A DNA stretch of 64,000 nucleotides, from assembly GCA_963726765.1 (NCBI GenBank), contig CAVSDH010000015.1:37185-101184 (forward strand). Direction: 5' to 3'. A program made the translations under genes and the position numbers. Position 1 is the stretch's first letter; each line of letters begins with the position of its first letter. A model generated the notes under the pieces. It saw only the letters and a list, made by a program, of their open reading frames with translations, was not told the origin of the DNA and made no database searches. Shown here one piece after another: positions 47,339 to 57,166 of the stretch. The stretch comes from CAIWHR01 sp963726765. GTDB lineage: Bacteria > Pseudomonadota > Gammaproteobacteria > Burkholderiales > Casimicrobiaceae.

Positions 47339-49535
47339 CTAGACCTTGAACCCCGCCACCGAGCTGCGCAATTCGGCGGCGAGCCGCGTCAGCTGGCCGA
47401 TCGAAACGTTGGTCTGCTTCGTGCCCTCGGTCGTTTCCTCGGTGATCTTGAGGATGCCCTGCATCCCGTGCGTGACGTCCGACACCGAGGCCGATTGCTT
47501 CTGCGTCTGCGCCGAAATGCTGCCGATCAGCTCGGCGAGCTCGCGCGACACCTTGCGGATTTCCTCGAGCGCCTGGCCCGCGGCGTCCGAGAGTTTCGTT
47601 CCCTCGACCACGCCCACCGTCGATTTCTCCATGGCGGCCACCGCGTCCTGCGTATCCGCCTGAATGGTCTTCACGATCGCCTCGATCTGCTTCGTCGCCT
47701 CGCCGGAGCGCTCGGCGAGGCGCTGCACTTCCTCGGCCACCACCGTGAACCCGCGGCCCGCCTCGCCGGCGGATGCCGCCTGGATCGCCGCGTTGAGCGC
47801 CAGCACGTTGGTCTGCTCGGTGATGTCGGAGATCAGCTCCACGATTTCGCCGATTTCGAGCGACGACTCGCCAAGGCGCTTGATCCGCTTCGACGTGTCC
47901 TGGATCTGGGTGCGGATTTCGTTCATGCCGGATATCTGGTTCTGCACGGCGCGGCCGCCCTTTTCCGCGGCGGCCAGCGACTGCTGGGCAACACGGGCGG
48001 ACTGCACGGCACTCTGCGACACCTCGCTGATCGACTGCGCCATTTGGAGCACCGACGACGACGCCTGCTGGATCTCCTTGTTCTGCCGCTGCGAAGCCTC
48101 GTACAGGCGGTTCGAGATCGCCTGCGCGTCCTGCGTCGCCTTGGCCACCTGGTCGGTCGCGGAGTTTATGCCCTTGACCAGGGTGCGCAGTTCCTCGATC
48201 GTGAAGTTGATCGAGTCGGCGATGGCGCCGGTCACGTCTTCGGTCACCGACGCCTGCACGGTCAGGTCGCCGTCGGCCAGGTTGCCCATTTCGTTCAGCA
48301 ACCGAAGAATCGCCTCCTGGTTCCGCTTGTTCTCGCCCTCGCTTTCCGCCGCGCGGATGCGCGCATCGTCGAGGAAGACCTTGCCGAGCAGCACCAGGAA
48401 GACGAGCCCGAGGACCACGAAGACCACGGCTGCCCACAACGCCCCGCGCGAACGCGCGCCGGACTCGAACTGCTGCGCGAGCTTGGTCGTGTCGCCGAGC
48501 AGCGATTCGGAGTCGGTGTCGATGCCGCGGGCGGCCTGCTTGGCCGACACCAGGCGATTCATGTTCTGCAGGATCGCCGCGACGCCCTGGTCGTACACCA
48601 CGAAGCGCTTCTGCAGCTCGACGAGCGTCGCGCGCGCCTCCTCGTTGCGCACGCCGGAGAGGCGCAGCGCGTCGCTGCCCTTGAGGAGACCGTTCAGGAT
48701 CTCGCGGAACGTCCCGGCATCCTTGCCGAGCAGGAACGCGACTTCGGGATCGATTTCCTCGGACGACGCGAGCGCGTTCGCATTCTTCGCAATGCGCTGC
48801 GACAGCACGGCAAGCTGATTCGCGTATTCGATCTCGCGCAGCGAGCCCCCGCCCTGCCCCACCTGCTGGACCGCCTGCTGCGCAAGCTCGAGAATGGTGT
48901 TGTTGCCGGACGAGATGTTCTCCAGCCCCTTCGCCAGCGTCGTGAGGCTCTGCTGGTTCTCGAGCACGCGCCCGGCGTTGACGTCGACCCGGTCCCATCG
49001 CCCTTTGATCTCCGTCAGGAGTTTCGTCACGGCGTCGTCCGACGGCGCGTCGAGGGTTACGCCCCTCACCGTGCCGCCGTTCTGGAGCGCCTCGAGGTCC
49101 GCCTTGAAGCGGTCGCGGCTGTCCTTCAGGACGGGGAACGCCGAAAGCCTGGCCCTGCGACGCGAGCGCCGTGGCGCGCGAGAGGCGCTGCGAGAGCATC
49201 TGCATTTCAGTCGACGTGGATACGGCGGCCGCGCCCTGCGAGGTGAGGCGGCCGTCGAGGAACAGCATCATCGCGGCGAGCACGAGAAACGTCAGCAGCA
49301 GAACGCCCAGCACCTGGAACTGACGGACGATCGGGAGGTGCCCGATCACGGGCAGGCGCCTCGGCATCCGCATCTCGGAGGTCGCCGAACGCAGTTGCTC
49401 CATGATCGACACGGAGGCGAGAGGGTCGTATCCCGGCTGCGACGCGCGCACCTGCGTGGTCGGCATGTCGAGGTCGGCGGCGGGAGCCCCCTTGTCGGCG
49501 CCGAACATCTTCGGCAGTTTGAGTGAAATGGCCAT
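47339..49535 (-). CDS. pilJ: PilJ-type methyl-accepting chemotaxis protein, frameshifted
   Basis: Membrane chemoreceptor of the Pil-Chp system. It starts at ATG 49535 behind GGAGGA (MAISLKLPKMFG). The first membrane helix is FQVLGVLLLTFLVLAAMMLFL and the second is ALWAAVVFVVLGLVFLVLLG. The periplasmic PilJ-type sensor region lies between them. The HAMP-like linker and signalling hairpin follow; the conserved tip reads EQTNVLALNAAIQAASAGEAGRG. One extra C in the CCCC run at 49133-49136 breaks the frame in the sensor region. Correction gives 731 residues. It lies between pilI and pilL. Confidence 0.92.
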
Positions 49536-49576
49536 GCGTCCTCCGATCGGCGCGCCGCGCGTGCCGGTGCCTTCTG

Positions 49577-50104
49577 CTAGAGTCCCACGCGCAGGAACCC
49601 GGGGTCCTGCGCGAGCCGCGCCAGGTCGATTTCCTGCCAGGCGCCGCCTTCGGCATCCATCCAGCGTTGCCCGTACCATTCCGGCACGTCGGTGGGCGGC
49701 GATGCCGGGGCGAGTTCGGCGAGGTTGCGCAGGCCCAGCACGCGCTGCACGACGATGCCCGCCTTGAGTTCGCCGGCCCGCGGACCGAAGACGACGAGGC
49801 GACTCTGTCCGGCGATGGCCCCGAGGCTCGCCTCGCGCCCGAGAAAGGCGCCGAAATCGATGACGCTGTACAGGTTCCCGCGGATGTTGGCGATGCCGAC
49901 AAACCACGGCTGCGTCAGCGGAACGCCCGCGACCTGGGGCACGGTGATGACTTCGCCCGCATCGGCGAGGCGGATCAACCACTGCGCGCCACCGCAAGCG
50001 AGGCCCAATCGGGAGGACTCGACCTGCGCCGCCGTCTTGGTGGCGAGGCGGGACGCGAGTTCCTGCTGGAACGTGCGGAGGTCGACTTTCGCGGCGCGGG
50101 CCAT
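49577..50104 (-). CDS. pilI: PilI, CheW-like adaptor
   Basis: 175-residue CheW-domain protein linking the PilJ receptor to the PilL kinase. It starts at ATG 50104 (MARAAKVDLRTFQQEL). The CheW core contains AQWLIRLADAGEVITVPQ, WFVGIANIRGNLYSVIDFGAFLG and RLVVFGPRAGELKAGIVV, and it ends DLARLAQDPGFLRVGL. Upstream in-frame codons overlap pilH and are not family-like. The gene order pilG-pilH-pilI-pilJ-pilL matches the Pseudomonas Pil-Chp cluster without pilK. Confidence 0.92.
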   Translation of the reverse strand: MARAAKVDLRTFQQELASRLATKTAAQVESSRLGLACGGAQWLIRLADAGEVITVPQVAGVPLTQPWFVGIANIRGNLYSVIDFGAFLGREASLGAIAGQSRLVVFGPRAGELKAGIVVQRVLGLRNLAELAPASPPTDVPEWYGQRWMDAEGGAWQEIDLARLAQDPGFLRVGL

Positions 50105-50127
50105 AGAGGGGTTCCGTGGGTGCGAGG

Positions 50128-50493
50128 TCAGCCGAGCGCGGCGATCTTCAGCAGCAATTCGTCGCGGTTGACGGGCTTGACCACGTAGTCGCGCGCGCCC
50201 TGGCGCATGCCCCAGATCTTGTCGGTCTCCTGGCTCTTCGACGTGCACAGGATGATCGGGATGCTTCGCGTGTCGGCGTCGCGACTGATCGCACGCGTCG
50301 CCTGGAAGCCATTGAGGCCCGGCATGACGACGTCCATGAGGATGAGGTCGGGTCGTGCCTGCTTCGCCTTCAGGATCGCGTCTTCGCCGTTGTCGCTGGT
50401 GACGACCTCGTAGCCGGCCTTCGTCAGCAGGTCGTTCAGCACGTGCCGCTCAGTCGGCGAATCGTCGACGATGAGGATTTTCCTGATTGCCAT
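50128..50493 (-). CDS. pilH: PilH, single-domain response regulator
   Basis: 121-residue CheY-like receiver. MAIRKILIVDDSPTERHVL carries the acidic pocket, LILMDVVMPGLNGF the phosphorylated Asp, LCTSKSQETD the Thr/Ser switch and VVKPVNRDELL the conserved Lys. Together with PilG it is a phosphorelay output of PilL; in Pseudomonas PilH acts on retraction or as a phosphate sink. The ATG at 50493 gives the family N-terminus; longer in-frame extensions are spurious. It lies between pilG and pilI. Confidence 0.93.
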   Translation of the reverse strand: MAIRKILIVDDSPTERHVLNDLLTKAGYEVVTSDNGEDAILKAKQARPDLILMDVVMPGLNGFQATRAISRDADTRSIPIILCTSKSQETDKIWGMRQGARDYVVKPVNRDELLLKIAALG

Positions 50494-50558
50494 GGTTCCT
50501 GCCTTCTTTCCTGCTTTGCCCGGTCCTCCACGCAGCGCGCGGAGGGCGCCGGCGCCCA

Positions 50559-50960
50559 CTAGGCCGCCGCGGCGCGTTTCACGTGCGCGGCCACGGCTTT
50601 CAGCAGGCTTTCCTTGGTGAACGGCTTGGTCAGGTACTGGTCGGAGCCCACCATCCGCCCGCGCGCACGGTCGAACAGGCCGTCCTTGGAGGACAGCATG
50701 ATCACGGGCGTGAGGTGGAACTTTGCGTTCTTCTTGATCAGGGCACAGGTTTGGTAGCCGTCGAGACGCGGCATCATGATGTCGACGAATACCAGGTCGG
50801 GCTGGTGGTCGGCGATCTTGGCGAGCGCGTCGAAACCATCCTCGGCGAGGATGACCGTGCAGCCCGCCTGCAGCAGGAATATCTCAGCGCTGCGGCGAAT
50901 GGTGTTCGAATCGTCGATCACCATTACCTTGACGCCAGACAGCGTATTCTGCTCCGCCAA
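50559..50960 (-). CDS. pilG: PilG, single-domain response regulator
   Basis: CheY-like receiver with VKVMVIDDSNTIRRSAEIFL, LVFVDIMMPRLDGYQTC, VIMLSSKDGLFDRARGRM and YLTKPFTKESLLKAV, typical of PilG. The best start is TTG 50960, preceded by GGAG; it gives about 133 residues. A later in-frame ATG (VMVIDD) is too far inside the domain. In Pseudomonas PilG drives pilus extension and cAMP signalling. First gene of pilG-pilH-pilI-pilJ-pilL. A 14-bp perfect palindrome lies upstream (51088-51101). Confidence 0.9.
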   Translation of the reverse strand: MAEQNTLSGVKVMVIDDSNTIRRSAEIFLLQAGCTVILAEDGFDALAKIADHQPDLVFVDIMMPRLDGYQTCALIKKNAKFHLTPVIMLSSKDGLFDRARGRMVGSDQYLTKPFTKESLLKAVAAHVKRAAAA

Positions 50961-51284
50961 CGCATTCTCCAATCCGCGCGCCCCGATCGGGGGGCGCCTC
51001 GATGACAACTGCAATCCTCGCGGGGCAAGTTTGCCACGCCGGGTGTCAGTTGCCTAGAGCATAAACCTTGCCTGAATCGGCTCCGGCGTGCCAATTGGCA
51101 CCAATTTGCAACACCTGAGCAATTTTGCAGGGTCAAACGATGCCGCGTGGCGGCACCCCTTGCCCCGAAACGTCCGAATCCCCGTGCCGCGCGCAATGGC
51201 CGGTGGCGGTTGCGCGGCGCGCGACCGACGCCGAGTGAGCGTTTCCCCTCGTCCCGGCGCACGTCGGCAGGCCGGGTGACGCGG
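50961..51284. other. Intergenic region upstream of pilG
   Basis: About 324 bases between pilG and the end of ilvA (both minus strand). This is the likely site of the pil operon promoter. It holds a perfect 14-bp palindrome and, nearer pilG, a minus-strand TTTATGCT string that could be a -10. No terminator hairpin for ilvA was recognised. No gene seen. Confidence 0.4.
51088..51101. promoter_or_regulatory. Perfect palindrome upstream of the pil operon
   Basis: GTGCCAATTGGCAC, a 14-bp perfect inverted repeat with no spacer, about 128 bases upstream of the pilG start. Its size and symmetry suit a dimeric repressor or activator site. No specific regulator can be named. Confidence 0.35.
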
Positions 51285-52799
51285 TCACCTGCCGAGGAAC
51301 ATCCGGTACGCGAGGTTCCCGGTCTCGTCGACGAAGTCGTAGCCAAGTCGGTCGAGAAATGTGCGGAATTGGCGCTTGTCGGCGGGCGGGACCTGCATGC
51401 CGACCAGAACCCGCCCGTAATCGGCGCCGTGATTGCGGTAGTGGAAGAGGCTGATGTTCCAGCCGCGGCTCATGCTGTTGAGGAACTGCATCAGCGCGCC
51501 CGGACGCTCCGGGAATTCGAACCGGTAGAGAATCTCGTGCTTCGCCGCCGGCGCATGGCCGCCGACCAGGTGGCGCACGTGAAGCTTGGCCATTTCGTTG
51601 TCCGTGAGGTCGGACGCCTCGATCCGGTGACGCTTCAGGTCGCCCAGCAGGCGCTCGGTTTCGTGCCGGCCAGCGACCTCGATGCCGACGAACAGGTGAG
51701 CGACACGCGAATCGGCATAGCGGTAGTTGAATTCGGTGACCGCCCGCTTGCCGAGCAGCCGGCAGAACGCGCGGAAGCTGCCCGGCCGCTCGGGAATCGT
51801 CACGGCGAGAATGGCCTCGCGCCGTTCGCCGAGCTCGGCACGCTCGGCGACGAAGCGCAACCGGTCGAAATTCATGTTGGCACCGCAGGCGATCGCGACG
51901 AACGTGCGGTCCCTCATGCGGTGGCGCTCGACCCAGGCCTTGACGCCGGCGATGGAGAGCGCGCCGGCCGGCTCGAGGATCGAGCGCGTGTCCTCGAACA
52001 CGTCCTTCAGCGCGGCGCAGGTGGCGTCGGTGTCGACCAGCACCATGTCGTCGACGAGTTCGCGCGCAATGCGGAACGTCTCCGCACCGACCTGCTTCAC
52101 GGCGACGCCATCGGCGAAGAGACCCACGTGCGACAGTTTGACCCGGCGCCCCGCCGCGAGCGATCGCGCCATGGCATCGGAATCGACCGGCTGCACGCCG
52201 ATGATCCGGATTTCCGGCCGCACGCGCTTCACGTACGACGCGATGCCGCCGATGAGGCCGCCGCCGCCGACGGCGACGAAAATCGCGTCGATCGGCCCCT
52301 CGCACTGGCGGAGGATCTCCATGCCGATCGTGCCCTGACCCGCAATCACGTCGGGATCGTCGTAGGGGTGCACGAACGTCGCGCGCGAGCCTTTCTGCAG
52401 CGCGATCGCCTGGAGATAGGCGTCGCTGTACGAATCACCGTGCAGGACGACCTTCGCGCCGCGCGCCTCCACCGCAGCGATCTTGATGTGCGGCGTGGTG
52501 ACCGGCATCACGATCGTCGCCTTGCAGCGAAGCTTCTGCGCGGCAAGCGCGACACCCTGCGCGTGGTTTCCCGCCGAGGCCGCGATGACCCCGCGCGCGC
52601 GCGCGGCCGCCGACAGGTGCGCCATCTTGTTGTAGGCGCCGCGCAGCTTGAACGAGAACACCGGCTGCTGATCCTCGCGCTTCAGCAGCACGCGGTTTCC
52701 GAGGCGCCGCGACAGCGTCGGCGCGATCTCGAGCGGCGACTCGATCGCGACGTCGTAGACTTTCGCGGTCAGGATCTTCTGCAGGTAGTCGATGGGCAT
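51285..52799 (-). CDS. ilvA: Threonine ammonia-lyase, biosynthetic
   Basis: PLP enzyme deaminating threonine to 2-oxobutanoate, the first step of isoleucine synthesis. The 504-residue product starts MPIDYLQKILTAKVYDVA. The PLP lysine lies in FSFKLRGAYNKM, and the glycine-rich phosphate site in FVAVGGGGLIGG. Two C-terminal ACT-like regulatory domains are present, each with an ERPG motif (TIPERPGSFRAF and FPERPGALMQF), which indicates the long, isoleucine-feedback-regulated form rather than catabolic TdcB. It is transcribed toward the pil operon and divergent from ppx. Confidence 0.95.
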   Translation of the reverse strand: MPIDYLQKILTAKVYDVAIESPLEIAPTLSRRLGNRVLLKREDQQPVFSFKLRGAYNKMAHLSAAARARGVIAASAGNHAQGVALAAQKLRCKATIVMPVTTPHIKIAAVEARGAKVVLHGDSYSDAYLQAIALQKGSRATFVHPYDDPDVIAGQGTIGMEILRQCEGPIDAIFVAVGGGGLIGGIASYVKRVRPEIRIIGVQPVDSDAMARSLAAGRRVKLSHVGLFADGVAVKQVGAETFRIARELVDDMVLVDTDATCAALKDVFEDTRSILEPAGALSIAGVKAWVERHRMRDRTFVAIACGANMNFDRLRFVAERAELGERREAILAVTIPERPGSFRAFCRLLGKRAVTEFNYRYADSRVAHLFVGIEVAGRHETERLLGDLKRHRIEASDLTDNEMAKLHVRHLVGGHAPAAKHEILYRFEFPERPGALMQFLNSMSRGWNISLFHYRNHGADYGRVLVGMQVPPADKRQFRTFLDRLGYDFVDETGNLAYRMFLGR

Positions 52800-52955
52800 G
52801 GCGGATTTTCGACGGTACGGCAATCGTCGAGCGTAGCAGGAAAGGGCCGGCCGCGGGAATGGAAGATCGAGACGCTGAATCACCGCGCGCACCGGTTCGA
52901 AGGTCCCGTACGCCGCGGTGGGGCTCCGCTCGCGTTTCTGTTACGCTCGGTCGCC

Positions 52956-54435
52956 ATGCAGCGTCCGGTTCCCGCCGCCGAGACCCTCGCCGTCGTCGAC
53001 ATGGGCTCGAACAGTTTCCGTCTCGAGGTCGGGCGCATCGAGGGCGATCAGATCTTCCGCCTCGATACCTGGCGCGAAACGCTGCGCATGGGCGCCAGCA
53101 TCGACGAGCGCGGCCGCATCGTGCCCGAAGCGCGGCGAGCGGCGCTCGCCTGCCTCGCGCGTTTCGGCGAGCGCATCAAGGGCCTCCATCCTTCAGGCGT
53201 GCGGGCAGTGGCGACCAACACGTTCCGTGTGGCGACCAACGCGTCGACGTTCCTGCCCCAGGCCGAGCGGGCGCTCGGATTTCCGATCGACATCATCACC
53301 GGCCACGAAGAAGCGCGGCTCATCTACAACGGCGTCGCGCACGTGCTGCCGGCGTCGAGCGAGCCGCGGCTTGTCATCGACATCGGTGGCGGTTCGACCG
53401 AATTCATCATCGGACGGGGTCTCGATCCCGAGCGACTGGAGTCGTTGCAGCTCGGGTGCGTAGGCATGACGCGTCGCTTCTTTGCCGACGGCCGGCTTTC
53501 CGCCATCGCGTTCTCGGCCGCCGACACGGCGGCGCGCGCGGAAATCGAGACCATCTCGGGGGCGTTTCACCGAGATCAGTGGAATGCCGCGTTTGCGTCG
53601 TCGGGTACCGCGCTCGCACTGGCTGAAATCCTCGAGCAGAACGGGCTCTCCGCCGCCGGCATCACGCCCGACGGACTCGCGCGGTTGCGCAAGCGAATGA
53701 TCGGCTGCGGGCACGTCGAGCGGCTACGGCTCGCGGCACTCAAGCCCGAGCGCGTGCCCGTTCTTGCCGGCGGCCTGGCGATCATGGCGGCGGCGCTCGC
53801 GGAATTCGGCGTCGCCCGCATCAACCCGGTCGGCGGCGCACTGCGCCTCGGCGTGCTCTACGACCTCCTCGGGCGCCAGGTGCGCCGGGACATTCGCGTT
53901 GCCACGATCGACCAGTTCTCAACGCGGTATCGCATCGACCACGCGCACGCCACTCGCATCGCGGCGATTGGCCGTCGATCTGTATCTGCGCGCCGTTCCC
54001 GGAGCCGACGCGGACGCGACCCGTCGACTCGAGTGGGCGGCGCTGATGCACGAGATCGGTTTCTCCGTTTCGCACACCGGGTACCACAAGCACGGCGCCT
54101 ATATCCTGCAGAACGCCGACATGCCGGGCTTCTCCGCGGGAGAGCAGCACGACCTTGCGCTGCTCGTCCTGGGGTGCCGCGGCGGGCTTTCCAAGATGGG
54201 GGCCGCCCTCACGGATCCGCGGTTTCGCGCGCGACTCATCGCGCTGCGACTTGCCGTTCTCTTTCATCATGCGCGGCGTGCGATCGACATCCCGAAAGTC
54301 GGGCTGAAATCGGGCGCCCGGATTGAGGTAAGCGTACCCGTGCGCTGGCTCAGGGCGCATCCGCTTTCCGCGCACCTGCTGGAGAAGGAGCGCGACGAAT
54401 GGATGGCGGCAGGCTATCGGTTCAGCATTGCCTGA
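52956..54435 (+). CDS. ppx: Exopolyphosphatase (Ppx/GppA family), frameshifted
   Basis: Removes terminal phosphate from polyphosphate, or hydrolyses pppGpp in related enzymes. The ASKHA-fold N-terminus has LAVVDMGSNSFRLEVG and the glycine-rich VIDIGGGSTEFIIG. The C-terminal HD-like part has WAALMHEIGFSVSHTGYHKHGAYIL and LALLVLGCRGG. One extra A at 53967 breaks the frame between the two halves. Removing it restores RIAALAVDLYLRAVPGADADATRR and gives 492 residues. No strong ribosome site is seen. It faces sixA-ppk convergently, making a polyphosphate synthesis/breakdown cluster. Confidence 0.92.
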
Positions 54436-54475
54436 GCACGCTCGGGGCGCACGAGGAGCGCGCGGCGCGCACCCG

Positions 54476-54928
54476 TCAGACGAAGTCCGGCGCGATCACC
54501 ACACGCAGCACGACCGACGACGCGCCGGAGCGATCCCGATTGGTGAGCCACCAGACCGCTCCCTTCTTCACCGACCACCACGCTTCCTCGCCGGAGAGCA
54601 GGAACGACGCGATGGCGCCCAGCGTCGGTTGATGGCCGACCACGACGACCGTCTCGCGCGAGTCGGGCCAGCCCGCCGCGCTCAGTACTGCGGCAACCGT
54701 GGCGCCCGGACCGATCTCTTCGACGGTGCGGAATTTCCGCTTCAGCGCGAGGGCAGTCTGCTGCGCGCGATCGGCGGGCGACACCAGGATGCGCGCGGTG
54801 TCGGGCAGGAAACGATCGAGCCACTCTCCCATCCGTTCGGCCTGCTTCTGGCCCTTGGCGGTGAGGCGGCGCCCGAGGTCCGGCTCGCCGGGTTCGGCTT
54901 CGGCATGGCGCCAGAGAACGAGGTCCAT
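54476..54928 (-). CDS. sixA: Phosphohistidine phosphatase SixA-type
   Basis: 150-residue histidine phosphatase starting MDLVLWRHAEAEPGEPDLGRRLTAKG. The catalytic RHA motif is at residues 7-9, the second arginine is in ILVSPADRAQQTA, and the second histidine is in VVVVGHQPTLGAIASF. SixA-type enzymes dephosphorylate Hpt or phosphotransferase histidines. The ATG lies 2 bases after the ppk stop, so it is translated with ppk. With frame correction of ppk this is clearly a separate gene and not a ppk C-terminus. Confidence 0.88.
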   Translation of the reverse strand: MDLVLWRHAEAEPGEPDLGRRLTAKGQKQAERMGEWLDRFLPDTARILVSPADRAQQTALALKRKFRTVEEIGPGATVAAVLSAAGWPDSRETVVVVGHQPTLGAIASFLLSGEEAWWSVKKGAVWWLTNRDRSGASSVVLRVVIAPDFV

Positions 54929-54930
54929 CG

Positions 54931-57103
54931 TCAGTCGCTCTCTTCCGGCTCGCGCATGGCGGCAAGCAGTGTCTGCTGCGCCGAGCGGGTCCGCGCGCGG
55001 CCGCGCGGCGCGAGCTTCCGCCAGGCGCCGTCGGGCAGGAGTTCCCATGCGTCGCGCGTGTCCGCGAGACACGCGGAGAGTCCTTCCTCGACGACGCGCT
55101 TGCGCAGAACGACGTCGCGCACCGGAAACGCGACCTCGATGCGCCGGAACATGTTGCGGCCCATCCAGTCGGCCGACGACAGCCAGACGTCGGGCGTCCC
55201 GGCATTCGCGAAGAACCAGATGCGATGGTGTTCGAGAAATCGGCCGAGGATCGACCGCACGCGTATGTTGTCGGACTGCCCGCGAACTCCCGGGCGCAGT
55301 GCGCACGCGCCACGTACGACGAGGTCGATTTCGACGCCGGCCTGCGATGCCGCATACAGCGCCCGGATCACCCCCTCCTCGAGCAGTGCGTTCATCTTGG
55401 CGACGATGCGCCCGGGCTTCCCCGCGCGCGCGTGCGCTCGTCTCGCGGCGAATCATGTCGATGACGCGCCGGTGCATGGTGAACGGCGCCAGCAGCAGAT
55501 GGCGCATGCGCCCGGCCTTCGCGAGGCTCGTGATGTGCATGAACACTTCGTTGACGTCGGAACAGATCGCGGGATCCGCGGTGAGCAGGCCGAAATCCGT
55601 GTAGAGGCGGGTCGTGCGCGGGTGGTAATTGCCGGTGCCGAGATGCGCGTAGGGTCGCAGGCGCATTCGGCCGCGCGCGTCCGGCTCGCGTCGGATGAGC
55701 AATGCGAGCTTGGCGTGCGTCTTGAGGCCGAATACGCCGTACACGACCTGCGCGCCCGCACGTTCCAGCCGCTCGGCCCAGTTGATGTTCGCCTCCTCGT
55801 CGAAGCGCGCCATCAGCTCGACGACGACCGTCACCTCCTTGCCGCGCCTGGCCGCTTCGATCAGCGCCTCCATCAGGACGGAATTGACCCCGGTGCGGTA
55901 GACGGTCTGCTTGACGGCGACGACATCCGGATCGTCGGCCGCCTTGCGGATGAAATCGACGACCGGCTCGAACGACTGGTACGGGTGGTGGAGCAGGATG
56001 TCGTGCTCGCGGATCGCCGCCAGGATGTCCGGCTGCTCGCGGAGCCGGTCGGGCAGCCCGGGCACGAACGGCGGAAACTTGAGCGCGTCGATGTCGACCT
56101 GGTCCGCGAGCGAGGAAAGCCGCGCGATGTTGACGGGCCCGTCGCAGCGGTAGAGATCGGCGCTCGTGAGCTCGAACTGCTGAAGCAGAAACTGCGCGAG
56201 CGGCTCCGGGCAGTTCGCCGCCACCTCGAGGCGGACCGCGGAGCCGAACTGGCGCTGCGGAAGCTCGCCCTGCAGCGCCTGGCGAAGGTTCTTCACCTCC
56301 TCCTCGTCGATCCACAGGTCGGCGTCGCGCGTCACCCGGAACTGCGCGTAGTTGACGACATCGCGCCCGGCGAAGAGCTCGTGCAGGTGCGAGTGGATGA
56401 TCGAGGACAGCATGACGAATGCCTGGTCGCCGCCGGCGACTTCGGGCGGCAGCCGGATGATGCGCGGGAGCACGCGCGGCGCCTTCACGATCGCGATCGC
56501 GGTGTCGCGCCCGAACGCGTCGGTGCCCGAGAGCTCGATGACGAAATTGAGGCTCTTGTTGACGACCTGCGGAAACGGGTGCGCCGGATCGAGCCCGATC
56601 GGCGTCAGCAGCGGGCGCACTTCCCGCTGGAAGTACTGCGACGTCCATGCGCGCTCGGCCGGGGTGAACTCGGTGCGCCGCACGAGTCGCACCCCGGCTC
56701 GCTCAAGCGCCGGCAGCACGTCGCGGTTGAGCAGTGCGTATTGCGCGTCGATCAGCGCGCGGGCTTCCTCGCCGATCTTCGCCAGCAGCGTGCGCCCCTC
56801 CTGCAGCGTAAGGCCCGCGGGCGGCAACTTGGCGCGCAGCTGCTCCTTGATGCCGGCAATCCGGATCTCGAAGAATTCGTCGAGATTGCTTCCGGCGATG
56901 CAAAGAAAGCGGAGCCGCTCGAGAAGCGGCGTCTCGGTGTCCGCCGCAAGCGCCAGCACCCGCCGGTTGAACGCCAGGAGCGAAAGCTCGCGGTTGATCG
57001 GCGCGGTATCGGCGGGAGTTCCGGGCATCGGCACGCGCAGCCGGGAGTCCGGCAACGGATCACCGGAATTGGCGTGCGGAATCGAATGGTGAAGCGGTTC
57101 CAT
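54931..57103 (-). CDS. ppk1: Polyphosphate kinase 1, frameshifted
   Basis: Polymerises the gamma-phosphate of ATP into inorganic polyphosphate at the membrane. N-terminal domain INRELSLLAFNRRVLA, head domain and the catalytic phospholipase-D-like part with FGLKTHAKLALLIRRE and LGTGNYHPRTTRLYTD, the latter holding the autophosphorylated His. One extra base at 55424, in a GCGCGCG run, breaks the frame. Correction restores GKPGRIVAKMNALLEEGVI and a 723-residue protein ending LLAAMREPEESD. The start may be ATG 57103 or the downstream MPGTPADTAPINREL. Next to sixA and facing ppx. Confidence 0.93.
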
Positions 57104-57166
57104 GAGCGTGACAGCGTCCTGTGACGCCCATGTTACGACACCGACGGTCGGCGTCCGTTCGGCCGG

